The notes beneath the pieces are model-generated. The model did not search any database. It was not told the origin of the DNA and was given only the letters and a program-made list of their open reading frames with translations. Shown here piece after piece: positions 15,886 to 24,600 of a stretch of DNA of 64,000 nucleotides (positions are counted from its first letter, which is position 1; each line of letters starts with the position of its first letter). A program made the position numbers and the translations under genes. The DNA is from Deltaproteobacteria bacterium. GTDB taxonomy: Bacteria > Desulfobacterota > Desulfobacteria > Desulfobacterales > Desulfatirhabdiaceae. Location of the stretch: positions 1 to 64,000 of the forward strand of contig JACRBZ010000105.1 of NCBI GenBank assembly GCA_016219185.1, given 5' to 3'.

Positions 15886-17361
15886 ATGAAAAAAATAATT
15901 GATCAGACAGATCATCGGCGGACCGGCATGCGAGATCATCACCAGAATCCGGATAACACGATAGCAAGGATTTCCGGACTGTTCGATCATCCGCTGGCTT
16001 TCCCAACCTTGTTGGATGAAATTCCGTTGGGAGTTGCCGTTCTCAACAAAAACCGGCAGATCGTTCTGCTCAATCGGACCCTCGAGGGCCTGACCGGTTA
16101 TTCCAGGCAGGAAATCAAGGGGATTCCCTGCGCCTACATTCTCCGAAGCAATGTCTGCCTTGAAAATTGTCCGGCCCTTTCCATGCAGGATTCAACCGAT
16201 GCCGTGTGCATGGAAGCCAATATCATCAACCGGGACCGCCAGAAAATTCCCGTGCGCATCACCTTTTCCGTCATCCGGGACATTGATGGCCGCACGGTGG
16301 GATATCTGGAGGCCGTGGAAGATGTCCGGCTCTTAAGATCCCTTAACGGAAAGGCGGATCAGGCTTATGCGTTTGGCCAGGTCATCGGACGAAGTCCTCA
16401 AATGGAAAGGATTTTCCGCGTACTTCCGGTGATTGCCCAATCGGATTCCTCCGTGCTGATCACCGGCGAAACCGGCACGGGAAAGGATTTCGTTGCAGAA
16501 GCCATCCATCAGGGATCACAGCGGGGAAAGGATCCATTCATCAAGGTCAATTGCGGAGCCCTGCCCGAAACCCTGCTTGAATCGGAACTTTTCGGTCATC
16601 AAAAAGGGGCGTTCACCGGAGCGGTTGAAAACAAACCCGGAAGATTCCGTCTGGCTCACAATGGCACCCTGTATCTGACCGAGATTGGCGATCTGCCGCT
16701 TTCGCTTCAGGTGAAGCTCCTGACCTTTCTGGACGATAAGGTTGTATTTCCCCTGGGGGGGACCAAAGGATTTCAGGTCAATGTCCGCGTCATTGCCGCC
16801 ACCCATCGGAATCTGGGGTTGATGGTCAGGGAAGGCCGTTTTCGGGAAGATCTGTTGTTCAGACTGAACGTGGTGCGCCTGCACCTGCCGCCTGTCAGGG
16901 AGCGGGGAGATGATATCCGCCTGCTTCTCGATCATTTCATGCGCTCCTATCTGACGCGACTGAAAAAACCCATCAAGGGATTTTCCAGCAAAGCGCTTCG
17001 CCTGCTTCTGGACTTCACCTATCCCGGCAACGTGCGGGAGCTTCGGAATATCGTTGAATATGCCGTCAACATCTGCGAGGAAGATCAGATTTTGCTCAAG
17101 CACCTGCCCGCCTACCTGACCGATCCCAATGCCAGGGATTGGGATCGGGAGGAAAAAAAAGAATCCCAGGCCCCCTGGGTCCCGGAAACCCAAACCAGAA
17201 CACCTGAAAAGGATTGGTCTACCGCGGAAAAATCGATGATCATGGATGCGCTGCTAAAGGCCAGGGGACGTCGAAGCAAGGCCGCCGAGATTCTGGGTTG
17301 GGGAAGGAGCACCTTGTGGAGAAAGATGAAACATCATGGATTGGCGAACCCTGATTCATGA
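15886..17361 (+). CDS. PAS-containing sigma-54-dependent transcriptional activator
   Basis: A 491-residue enhancer-binding protein. It has an N-terminal PAS domain (LLDEIPLGVAVLNKNRQIVLLNRTLEGLTGYS) with clustered cysteines (CAYILRSNVCLENC) that could bind a cofactor or sense redox state. The central AAA+ domain has Walker A GETGTGKDF near residue 194, GAFTGA near residue 240 for sigma-54 contact, and FREDLLFRLNVVRLHLPPVRERGDDI. The C-terminal Fis-type helix-turn-helix is ARGRRSKAAEILGWGRSTLWRKMKHHG. No clear ribosome site marks the start; a Met 14 codons later is an alternative. It opens the plus-strand signalling island, and two sigma-54 promoter matches lie within it, so it is the obvious candidate regulator. 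Confidence 0.92.
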   Translation: MKKIIDQTDHRRTGMRDHHQNPDNTIARISGLFDHPLAFPTLLDEIPLGVAVLNKNRQIVLLNRTLEGLTGYSRQEIKGIPCAYILRSNVCLENCPALSMQDSTDAVCMEANIINRDRQKIPVRITFSVIRDIDGRTVGYLEAVEDVRLLRSLNGKADQAYAFGQVIGRSPQMERIFRVLPVIAQSDSSVLITGETGTGKDFVAEAIHQGSQRGKDPFIKVNCGALPETLLESELFGHQKGAFTGAVENKPGRFRLAHNGTLYLTEIGDLPLSLQVKLLTFLDDKVVFPLGGTKGFQVNVRVIAATHRNLGLMVREGRFREDLLFRLNVVRLHLPPVRERGDDIRLLLDHFMRSYLTRLKKPIKGFSSKALRLLLDFTYPGNVRELRNIVEYAVNICEEDQILLKHLPAYLTDPNARDWDREEKKESQAPWVPETQTRTPEKDWSTAEKSMIMDALLKARGRRSKAAEILGWGRSTLWRKMKHHGLANPDS

Positions 17362-17384
17362 CCATTGCTTTAAGGGTCTTCAAC

Positions 17385-17729
17385 ATGCTTAAGAAAGTCC
17401 TGATTTGCCTGTATGGAAACGATGTGGCGCCCCGGTTTGATCTGACCACGGAAGTGTTCATTGCATCCGTCGGACCGGATAACAGGATCGAAGATGAAAA
17501 ATCCGTGGTGCTTCCTCGGGCTTCGGCAGAAGAACTGTGCCATATGATTCTTACCGCGGATATCCAGACGGTCATCTGTGGCGGCATAGAGGAAGAATAC
17601 TATCAATATCTTATATGGAAACGAATCAATGTGTTCGATTCCGTTATCGGCACCAGCGACCGTGTGCTCAAAGAGTTCACCAGGGGCACACTGAGGTCCG
17701 GGGCCATATTGTATGATCCGGAATTGTAA
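17385..17729 (+). CDS. NifB/NifX-family cofactor-binding-like protein
   Basis: A protein of about 114 residues of the dinitrogenase iron-molybdenum cofactor biosynthesis fold: MLKKVLICLYGNDVAPRFDLTTEV at the start, then VICGGIEEEYYQYLIWKRINVFDSVIG and a short TRGTLRSGAI tail. The start at 17385 is favoured by family length and an AGGG site eight bases before it. An in-frame ATG at 17358 overlaps the activator stop (ATGA) and would add nine residues. No nif structural gene is present, so a nitrogenase role is unlikely. It sits between a sigma-54 activator and a receiver protein, which suggests a sensory or regulatory use of the fold. Confidence 0.75.
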   Translation: MLKKVLICLYGNDVAPRFDLTTEVFIASVGPDNRIEDEKSVVLPRASAEELCHMILTADIQTVICGGIEEEYYQYLIWKRINVFDSVIGTSDRVLKEFTRGTLRSGAILYDPEL

Positions 17730-17742
17730 ACGGTGAGGCAAA

Positions 17743-18099
17743 GTGAAAAAATCAAGCGTTCTTCTGGTCGATGATGAAAATGAATTCGTAACCACACTGG
17801 CCGAAAGGCTGACCCTCAGGGGAATCGCGGTCAGAACCGCTATCAGCGGGGAAGAGGCGCTGCGCATGATCGAAGCGGAACAACCCCAGGCAGTGGTCCT
17901 GGATGTCCGGATGCCGGATATCAGCGGATTGGTTGTGCTCCAGCAGATCAAGTCCCGATATCCCGATGTTCAGGTCCTTTTGCTGAGCGCCCATTGCTCC
18001 ACCCGGGACGGAATAGAAGGAATGCGCCTGGGAGCACTGGATTACCTGATAAAACCGGTGAACATCGACGAGCTTATTCTGAAACTGTCCAATTTGTAG
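17743..18099 (+). CDS. Stand-alone CheY-like receiver protein
   Basis: A single receiver domain of 118 residues beginning with GTG, preceded by a GAGG ribosome site. It has the acidic loop VDDENEF, phospho-acceptor Asp in VVLDVRMPD, Ser in LLSAH and Lys in LIKPVN, so it should be competent for phosphorylation. There is no output domain. It is one of eight stand-alone receivers in the window sharing a V-D-D-E-x-x-F start followed by ERL-x-x-R. It lies 13 bases after the NifX-like gene and probably belongs to the sigma-54 activator operon. Confidence 0.9.
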   Translation: MKKSSVLLVDDENEFVTTLAERLTLRGIAVRTAISGEEALRMIEAEQPQAVVLDVRMPDISGLVVLQQIKSRYPDVQVLLLSAHCSTRDGIEGMRLGALDYLIKPVNIDELILKLSNL

Positions 18100-18230
18100 T
18101 CTTTCCCTCCGAGTCCATAAGGTCCCCGCTTTTCGAACACCCCTCTTTACAGAACGCCATTTTTGATGGCCTCGTAAACATTCATGATTTGGCATGATTT
18201 GGTTCGGGGCTTCGCATCCGGCAATGAAAA

Positions 18231-18333
18231 AGATACCTTCCCCCTTTGGAAAAGGGGGATCGAGGGGGATTTCTCTGCAGGATGGTCGTCTTAAATCCCC
18301 CCTGCCCCCCCCTTTTCAAAGGGGGGAATTTTC
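18231..18333. repeat. C/G-rich palindromic intergenic repeats in inverted orientation (family member 2)
   Basis: Two copies face each other. One is a CCCCC..GGGGG palindrome continuing into ATCGAGGGGGATTT at 18239-18272. The other, starting AAATCCCCCCTG and ending in a long CCCC..GGGG palindrome, lies at 18293-18328. They sit in the 324-base gap between a receiver gene and the tetR-like gene. The rest of the gap holds the tetR promoter and operator and no gene. Confidence 0.7.
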
Positions 18334-18350
18334 ACTGAAACATTTTTAGA

Positions 18351-18401
18351 TTGACACCACTGTTTCATTGCGATATTTAAAAAACCGACTGAGTACTCAG
18401 T
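18351..18401 (+). promoter_or_regulatory. Promoter and palindromic operator of the tetR-sulP operon
   Basis: TTGACA at 18351-18356 is followed, after 17 bases, by the weak -10 TATTTA (18374-18379). A perfect 14-base palindrome, ACTGAGTACTCAGT (18388-18401), overlaps the expected transcription start. It ends 22 bases before the TetR-family gene. TGAGTACTCA-type palindromes are typical TetR-family operators, so autoregulation of the two-gene unit is likely. Confidence 0.65.
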
Positions 18402-18423
18402 ATCAACATTACAGGGATCTGTC

Positions 18424-19017
18424 ATGAAAAAAAAAGAGATTATTCTTCGCGTTGCCATGCAGCTTTTTGCCAGAAAAGGATTTAAAGACACGTCGATGGC
18501 GGAACTGTCCAAAACCACGGGTGCCGCGGAAGGCACGATTTTTTACCATTTCAAAACGAAACAGGGAATTTTTCTGGAAATTTTAAAAAACGCCAAAGAA
18601 GACATTCTGTCCGAATTCAACCGGTATATCGAGAACAGAGAATTTGAAACAGGAATTGAAATGATGGAAGGCGCGATATCCTTTTATCTCTATCTGGCCG
18701 GATTGAAGGAAGACCTCTTTATGCTCCTTCACCGCAGATATCCTTATGAACTGGCCGAAGTCAATCCGGATTGCCGGGATCATCTGGAGTCCATCTACAA
18801 CTGTTTTGTGGATATTTTTGAACAGGCGATTCTGTCCGGTCAGGCCGACGGGTCCATCGGCCCCATGCCTGCCAGGAAAACCGCCTTGATCGTATTTACG
18901 ATGGTGGATGGGCTGGTGCGTTTTAAGCTCTACAATCTTTATGACGCCGGCGCGCTGTTTAATGAACTGATTGCATCCTGCAGGAGGATGCTGGAAAATA
19001 AACCCGTTACAGGATAG
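18424..19017 (+). CDS. TetR-family transcriptional regulator
   Basis: A 197-residue repressor with the N-terminal TetR helix-turn-helix: KKEIILRVAMQLFARKGFKDTSMAELSKTTGAAEGTIFYHFKTKQGIFLEIL. The divergent ligand-binding half (residues 60-197) is helical. It starts 22 bases after a perfect palindrome (18388-18401) and ends nine bases before the ATG of the SulP transporter. It therefore probably represses its own operon and responds to a ligand related to the transported anion or to stress. The ligand is unknown. Confidence 0.93.
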   Translation: MKKKEIILRVAMQLFARKGFKDTSMAELSKTTGAAEGTIFYHFKTKQGIFLEILKNAKEDILSEFNRYIENREFETGIEMMEGAISFYLYLAGLKEDLFMLLHRRYPYELAEVNPDCRDHLESIYNCFVDIFEQAILSGQADGSIGPMPARKTALIVFTMVDGLVRFKLYNLYDAGALFNELIASCRRMLENKPVTG

Positions 19018-19026
19018 GTGGAAAGC

Positions 19027-21150
19027 ATGTTAATACGATTTTTTCCTTTTTTGGCCTGGTTTAAAAACTACACTGCATCGGATCTCAGGGTCGATGCGCT
19101 TTCCGGATTGACAGTGGCACTCGTATTGATCCCTCAATCCATGGCTTATGCGCAGCTCGCCGGCCTGCCGCCTTATTATGGTCTGTACGCTTCATTTCTC
19201 CCGCCCATGATCGCCTCTCTTTTTGGTTCCAGCCGCCAGCTCGCAACCGGACCGGTTGCCGTGGTCTCCCTGATGACATCGGCATCTCTGGCGCCACTGG
19301 CCACTGCCGGCAGTGAAGGCTACATCGTCTACGCGATTTTGCTGGCGCTGATGGTGGGCGTTTTTCAGTTCAGCCTCGGGATTCTCAGGCTGGGCCTGGT
19401 GGTCAATTTTCTTTCCCACCCGGTGGTCAACGGCTTTACCAATGCCGCTGCCATTATCATTGCAACATCCCAGCTTTCAAAAATGTTCGGCGTGAACGTT
19501 GACAATGCCCCCCATCATTATGAAACCATCATCAAAGTCGTGCAGGCAGCCGTTTATTATACCCACTGGCCAACCCTGGCCATGGGGATCCTGGCATTTG
19601 CCATCATGTACGGACTGAAACGGATGGCACCCAAAATCCCCAATGTTCTGGTAGCCGTTGTCATTACCACCCTCCTTTCCTGGGCCTTGAATTTCGAGCA
19701 TGATGTTACGGTAAATATCACGGCCATCAACTCCAAAAGAGCCCTTGAAATGGTGGATAAATTCAATTCGGCAGTCAATTCCATAGCCCCCATTGCCGAG
19801 AAGCGGACCGAAATCAACAAACAAATCGAAGACGCCAAACACAGGCATGATCTGCTGGCCACCCTTGAATCCGAACATCAGGATAAAATGCTTTCCACCA
19901 AATGCGACCTGATTAATTATGACGCGCAGATTTATCGGGAGGAAATCCGCAATTTTTTATTTGTCGGCGTTAAGCAGGCAGACGGCTCCCTGGTTTTTTC
20001 CCCCAAGGACAATGTGCCTCAGGATGCAAAAACCGACGGGCGGATCTGGCGGATCCGTTTGGGAAACAGGCCGCTGAAACTGGATAGCATCCGGATGATC
20101 GGCGGCGGTGAAGTTATCGGAACCGTTCCAAAGGGGCTTCCTGCGTTTACCATTCCAACAATCCGCCTGAATATTATCGGCCAGCTCTTTCCCTATGCGG
20201 CCATTATTTCCCTGCTTGGTTTTATGGAAGCCATTTCCATTGCCAAGGCCATGGCCGGAAAAACCGGTCAGAGGCTGGACCCCAATCAGGAACTCATTGG
20301 TCAGGGACTGGCCAATATCCTGGGGGCGATCGGAAAAAGCTATCCGATATCGGGTTCATTTTCCAGGTCCGCCGTAAACCTTCAGGCAGGTGCCGTATCC
20401 GGGCTTTCAAGTGTCTTTACCAGCATTGCGGTGGTGATTGCCCTGCTGTTTTTTACACCCCTTCTCTATCATCTTCCCCAATCCGTACTGGCTGCCGTCA
20501 TCATGATGGCCGTGATTGGCCTGATCAATATATCCGGTTTTGTCCATGCCTGGAAAGCGCAAAAATATGACGGGGCCATCTCCATCATTTCCTTTATCGT
20601 CACCCTGTGGTTTGCGCCGCACCTGGATAAGGGAATCATGGTGGGCGTTACCCTCTCCCTGATGGTTTTTCTCTACAAGAGCATGAGGCCCAACGTTGCC
20701 TCCCTTGCCAGAGACGAAGATGATGCACTCCGGTGCGTCACGACGCACGGCTTGAGCGAATGTAAATATATTTCCCTGATCCGGTTTGACGGCCCCTTGT
20801 TTTTTGCCAATTCCAGTTACCTGGATGATCAGATTACCGAACTGATGCTGAGCCGGGAAGCCCTTAAACACATTTTAATTGTCTCCAACGGCATTAATGA
20901 TATTGACGCATCCGGAGAAGAAACGCTATCTTTGCTGATAGACCGAATCCGCAGCGCGGGACTTGACATTTCCCTGAGCGGCGTGAATGAAGCGGTGATG
21001 AAAGTGCTGGACCGTACCCACCTGGTTGCAAAAATCGGTATGGATCACTTGTTTCCGACAATGGAAAAAGCCATTCAGACCATTTATGAACCGACACACA
21101 GGGATGGCGATGAACCGGTCTGCCCCTTGACGGCCTGCAACCTGGCTTGA
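19027..21150 (+). CDS. SulP-family anion transporter with STAS domain and a large insertion
   Basis: A 707-residue membrane transporter for sulfate, bicarbonate or related anions. The N-terminal signature is LTVALVLIPQSMAYAQLAGLPPYYGLYASFLPP, followed by several transmembrane helices (VNGFTNAAAIIIATSQLSKMFGV). A STAS domain occupies about residues 570-690 (YISLIRFDGPLFFANSSYLDD, NGINDIDASGEETL). Unusually, about 130 mostly hydrophilic residues (about 230-370), including a coiled-coil-like stretch (EKRTEINKQIEDAKHRHDL), separate two membrane blocks before GLPAFTIPTI; ordinary SulP proteins have a short loop there. The ATG at 19027 has an AGGTGG site upstream; a GTG nine bases earlier is the alternative. 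It follows the tetR-like gene. Confidence 0.9.
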   Translation: MLIRFFPFLAWFKNYTASDLRVDALSGLTVALVLIPQSMAYAQLAGLPPYYGLYASFLPPMIASLFGSSRQLATGPVAVVSLMTSASLAPLATAGSEGYIVYAILLALMVGVFQFSLGILRLGLVVNFLSHPVVNGFTNAAAIIIATSQLSKMFGVNVDNAPHHYETIIKVVQAAVYYTHWPTLAMGILAFAIMYGLKRMAPKIPNVLVAVVITTLLSWALNFEHDVTVNITAINSKRALEMVDKFNSAVNSIAPIAEKRTEINKQIEDAKHRHDLLATLESEHQDKMLSTKCDLINYDAQIYREEIRNFLFVGVKQADGSLVFSPKDNVPQDAKTDGRIWRIRLGNRPLKLDSIRMIGGGEVIGTVPKGLPAFTIPTIRLNIIGQLFPYAAIISLLGFMEAISIAKAMAGKTGQRLDPNQELIGQGLANILGAIGKSYPISGSFSRSAVNLQAGAVSGLSSVFTSIAVVIALLFFTPLLYHLPQSVLAAVIMMAVIGLINISGFVHAWKAQKYDGAISIISFIVTLWFAPHLDKGIMVGVTLSLMVFLYKSMRPNVASLARDEDDALRCVTTHGLSECKYISLIRFDGPLFFANSSYLDDQITELMLSREALKHILIVSNGINDIDASGEETLSLLIDRIRSAGLDISLSGVNEAVMKVLDRTHLVAKIGMDHLFPTMEKAIQTIYEPTHRDGDEPVCPLTACNLA

Positions 21151-21225
21151 TTGCCGATGGGAAAAGCATAAAGTACGAAGTTTGAAATTTACACAATTCA
21201 TCATTCAAAAGATAAGGGGTCTGAA

Positions 21226-22458
21226 ATGCCAATAATTACGATTTTTCCAGGTACGTTTTGCAATGAAGATACCGTTCTTCAGGAACTTATCGCTCATACC
21301 GGGCACAAATCGGTTACAGACAGCGACCTGACAGATGATGCAGCAAGACTTTCGGGAATTGATGCCTCCAAAATCAGCCGTGCCTTTGCATCCCGAACAT
21401 CGATATTCAACAAGTTTACGCATGAAAAAGAGCGTTCGATTGCCTACCTCAAGCTGGCACTGGCTGAAAAGCTGAAGGACGACAACCTGCTGCTGTCCGG
21501 TTTCTCGGGCCATTTGATACCCAAGGCGATCAACCATGTCCTCAGGATCTGCCTGATCGCGGACATGAGTTTCAGGATTGCCCTGGCTGCAAAAGCCAAG
21601 GGGATTTCCGAAAAAGAAGCGGCAAAATGGATCCACCGGCAGGATGAAGACTGCGCTGCCTGGATCCATGGTTTATTTGATCTGACGGATCCGTGGAGTC
21701 CCGATCTTTATGACATGATCCTGCCCATGAACAAGACCAACACCACCGAGGCCATTCAACTGATTCTGGATAATCTGAAAAAGGATGTGCTTCAGCAGAC
21801 GGAACAATCCCGAAAATCCGTTGACGATTTCCGTCTTTCCGCCCAGGTGGAAGTCGCCCTGATCAACGAAGGCCATCAGGTGGGCGTCGGCGCTGCAAAC
21901 GGCACGGTTACCCTGACCATCAACAAGCATGTGCTGATGCTGAGCCGCCTGGAGCAGGAGCTCAAATCCATTGCGGGAACGGTTCCGGGCGTAAAAAGCA
22001 TAGAGACCTGCGTGGGAAAGGATTTTCATCAGTCGGACATTTACCGGAAATTTGATTTTGAAGTTCCTTCCAAGGTTTTGCTCGTGGATGACGAGCGGGA
22101 ATTTGTTCAAACCCTGTCCGAACGCCTGAGCCTTCGGGATATGGGCTCTGCCGTGGCGTTCGACGGGGAATCCGCCCTGAAGCTGGTTCACGAGGAAGAA
22201 CCCGAAGTCATGATTCTGGACCTGAAAATGCCGGGCATCGACGGCATCGAAGTCCTTCGAAGGGTCAAGGAAACCCAGCCCGGAATTGAGGTCATTATCC
22301 TCACCGGGCATGGATCGGAAACGGACCGGGAAACCTGCATGAATCTGGGAGCCTTTGCCTATCTGCAGAAACCCGTTGACATTGATGTCCTGAGTGATAC
22401 CTTGAAAAAAGCCAACGAAAAAATTCAAAATCGGAAGCAAAAAATCGGAGTCTCATGA
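21226..22458 (+). CDS. Cytidylate kinase-like / BON / receiver fusion protein
   Basis: A 410-residue three-part protein. Residues 1-190 resemble the cytidylate kinase-like family (ITIFPGTFCNEDTVLQEL, then RICLIADMSFRIALAAKAKGISEKEAAKWI and YDMILPMNKTNTTEAI). The P-loop lacks the usual glycine-rich sequence and Lys/Arg, so nucleotide phosphorylation is doubtful. Residues about 205-265 look like a BON domain (VEVALINEGHQVGVGAANGTVTL, GTVPGVKSIETCV). Residues about 282-400 are a complete receiver (VDDEREF, MILDLKMPGIDG, ILTGH, LQKPVD). It sits between the SulP gene and a Cache histidine kinase gene. It may relay phosphorylation to an allosteric or ligand-binding module. The function is not known. 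Confidence 0.8.
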   Translation: MPIITIFPGTFCNEDTVLQELIAHTGHKSVTDSDLTDDAARLSGIDASKISRAFASRTSIFNKFTHEKERSIAYLKLALAEKLKDDNLLLSGFSGHLIPKAINHVLRICLIADMSFRIALAAKAKGISEKEAAKWIHRQDEDCAAWIHGLFDLTDPWSPDLYDMILPMNKTNTTEAIQLILDNLKKDVLQQTEQSRKSVDDFRLSAQVEVALINEGHQVGVGAANGTVTLTINKHVLMLSRLEQELKSIAGTVPGVKSIETCVGKDFHQSDIYRKFDFEVPSKVLLVDDEREFVQTLSERLSLRDMGSAVAFDGESALKLVHEEEPEVMILDLKMPGIDGIEVLRRVKETQPGIEVIILTGHGSETDRETCMNLGAFAYLQKPVDIDVLSDTLKKANEKIQNRKQKIGVS

Positions 22459-22493
22459 ATGAAACCGGCTGCGGGTGACACCGCGAGGAAACC

Positions 22494-24245
22494 ATGATAA
22501 CAACCCGTTTCAAACCCAAATTCTGGGACCATCAGGATGCTGCCGCGGGGCCTTTCAAATCCCTGTTCAATTTCCGGAGAATCTGGAAACAGGCTGCGTT
22601 TCTGACTGCCGGGGTTGCCCTGATCCCCTTGATTTTCATGGCGATAATCGACTACAATGTCACTCAGGACGCCATTGAATCGGAAATTCTGCTCAGAACC
22701 TCCCGCCTGGTTTCAAATACCCGGCGGAGCATCTCTTTTTTTCTGGATGAGCGAAAATTTGCCCTGAATTTCATCATTCACGACAACACCCCCGAAAGTC
22801 TGAAAAACCCGGACCGCCTGTCCGCGATTCTTGAAAACCTGAAAAAAAGTCTGGGCGGGTTTTCCGATCTGGGCGTGATAGACGAGTCCGGCGTTCAAAT
22901 CAATTATGTCGGACCCTATGATCTCATCGGTGTGGACTATGGCACCCAGGCCTGGTATCGGGAGGTTCTGGAACGCAATATTTACATCAGCGATGTATTT
23001 CTCGGGCTTCGCAATGTCCCCCATTTTGTAATTGCCGTCAAGCACGGTCTGCCGGATGGATCTTTTTTTGTTCTTCGGTCGTCTCTGGACATGGAACGGT
23101 TCAAGGAGCTTTTATCGGAACTGGAAGTCGGGGGGATGGGGGATGCGTTTATCATCAACCAGGACGGCATTCTTCAGACGCCTTCCCGATACCAGACCAC
23201 GGTGCTGGAAAGGATTCCGCTCTCGGTTCCGGAATACTCCTCCAAAACGATCGTTTACCAGACACTGGACAGGGCCGGAAAGATACTGATCGTCGGTTAT
23301 GCCTATATCACGGATACCCCCTTTGTCCTGATCGTGACCAAGCAGAAAGCCGAGTTGATGAAGCCCTGGTTCAAAACCCGGTCTCAGTTGATCGGGTTTC
23401 TGGCTGTCAGCATCATCACCATTCTTGTCGTGGTTATCGGCGTATCCACCTATCTGGTCAACAACATCTTTCTGGCCGATCAGAAGCGGGTGATGACCCT
23501 CCATCAGGTCGAATATGCCAACAAGCTGGCCTCCATCGGACGCCTTGCCGCCGGAGTCGCCCATGAGATCAACAATCCCCTGGCCATTATCAATGAAAAA
23601 GCCGGGCTGATCAAAGATATTTTCACCTTTCAAAAAAATTATGTTAATGATTCAAAGCTGAACAGTCTGGTCGATTCCATTATTGCATCCGTGGAACGGT
23701 GCGGAACCATCACCAAACGGCTGCTCAATTTTGCCCGGCACATCGAAGTGAGCGTCCAGAAGCTCAGCGTAAAATCCATCATTCAGGATGTGCTGGGGTT
23801 CATGGGCAAGGAAGCTGAATATAAAAGCATCACGATTTCGGTTGATATCCCCGATGACATTCCCGATTTTGAAAGCGACCGGGGAAAGCTTCAGCAGATT
23901 TTTCTGAATCTGATCAACAACGCCTTTGCCGCCATGGCCGATGGCGGCAGGCTGGAAATCAGGGTATCAAGGCGCGGTGAGGACGCGATCTCCATAGAGG
24001 TTGCGGATGACGGGTGCGGGATTTCAGAATCGGATATTAAACGGGTTTTTGAACCATTTTTTACAACCAAAAGCCGAAGCGGCGGTACCGGACTGGGCCT
24101 GTCCATCACGTATGGGCTGGTGCAGGAAATCGGCGGAAAAATTCAGGTTCAAAGCGCGGTCGGCAAGGGCACCCGCTTTACGATCATGATGCCGTTGAAC
24201 TATACAAAGAAAAAAGGAGAGGGGTATGCGCGTATTGCTGGTTGA
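22494..24245 (+). CDS. Double-Cache membrane sensor histidine kinase
   Basis: A 583-residue kinase. One transmembrane helix (about residues 35-55) is followed by a periplasmic dCache-like region of about 230 residues (LGVIDESGVQINYVGPYDLIG, WYREVLERNIYISDVFLGLRNVPHFVIAV) and a second helix near 300-325. The HisKA domain has its phospho-acceptor His in GVAHEINNP (about residue 357). The HATPase has NLINNAFAAM, VADDGCGIS, FFTTK and GTGLGLSI. It closely resembles the two kinases at 31776 and 37927, in both the Cache and kinase parts. The next gene, a receiver, starts within its last 20 bases, so they are coupled and probably cognate. Confidence 0.92.
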   Translation: MITTRFKPKFWDHQDAAAGPFKSLFNFRRIWKQAAFLTAGVALIPLIFMAIIDYNVTQDAIESEILLRTSRLVSNTRRSISFFLDERKFALNFIIHDNTPESLKNPDRLSAILENLKKSLGGFSDLGVIDESGVQINYVGPYDLIGVDYGTQAWYREVLERNIYISDVFLGLRNVPHFVIAVKHGLPDGSFFVLRSSLDMERFKELLSELEVGGMGDAFIINQDGILQTPSRYQTTVLERIPLSVPEYSSKTIVYQTLDRAGKILIVGYAYITDTPFVLIVTKQKAELMKPWFKTRSQLIGFLAVSIITILVVVIGVSTYLVNNIFLADQKRVMTLHQVEYANKLASIGRLAAGVAHEINNPLAIINEKAGLIKDIFTFQKNYVNDSKLNSLVDSIIASVERCGTITKRLLNFARHIEVSVQKLSVKSIIQDVLGFMGKEAEYKSITISVDIPDDIPDFESDRGKLQQIFLNLINNAFAAMADGGRLEIRVSRRGEDAISIEVADDGCGISESDIKRVFEPFFTTKSRSGGTGLGLSITYGLVQEIGGKIQVQSAVGKGTRFTIMMPLNYTKKKGEGYARIAG

Positions 24246-24600
24246 TGATGAAGAGCAGTTGGTTTCAACACTGGCCGAACGCCTGGCTCTCAGGGGGATT
24301 GAAGCCAGATGGGTCACCAGCAGCATGGATGCCCTGGAACTGGTTAAAACCGAGACTTTTGACCTTGCAATCCTCGACGTCAAGCTTCCAAAAATGAACG
24401 GCCTGGAGTTGAAGAAACGGCTTCAGACCCTGCATCCGGAAATGAAATTCCTGTTTCTGACCGGACACGGTTCTGAAGATGATTTTAAAATCGGGGCCGC
24501 GGAAGCCGGGGAAGATTTTTATCTGGTCAAACCGGTAAAAATTGAATCCCTGCTTGACAAAATGAATGAGGCGATGCAGCGACAAGGAGGATGCCGATGA
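24226..24600 (+). CDS. Stand-alone CheY-like receiver protein
   Basis: A 124-residue receiver with VDDEEQL, phospho-acceptor Asp in AILDVKLPKMNG, Thr in FLTGHGSED and Lys in LVKPVK; no output domain. It begins inside the last 20 bases of the Cache kinase gene. Its stop overlaps the ATG of the DHp-only protein at 24597, a run of overlapping genes typical of one phosphorelay unit. It is the presumed direct target of the upstream kinase. Confidence 0.9.
   Translation: MRVLLVDDEEQLVSTLAERLALRGIEARWVTSSMDALELVKTETFDLAILDVKLPKMNGLELKKRLQTLHPEMKFLFLTGHGSEDDFKIGAAEAGEDFYLVKPVKIESLLDKMNEAMQRQGGCR

Noticed and set aside
17358..17384. Upstream ATG as the start of the NifX-like gene
   Set aside because: It overlaps the activator stop but has no ribosome site and adds residues not expected for the family. 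The ATG at 17385 has an AGGG site at good spacing, though the longer form is not excluded.
17385..17729. Nitrogen fixation locus
   Set aside because: The NifX-like fold occurs in many non-nif proteins and no nifHDK, nifB or nifE/N is present.
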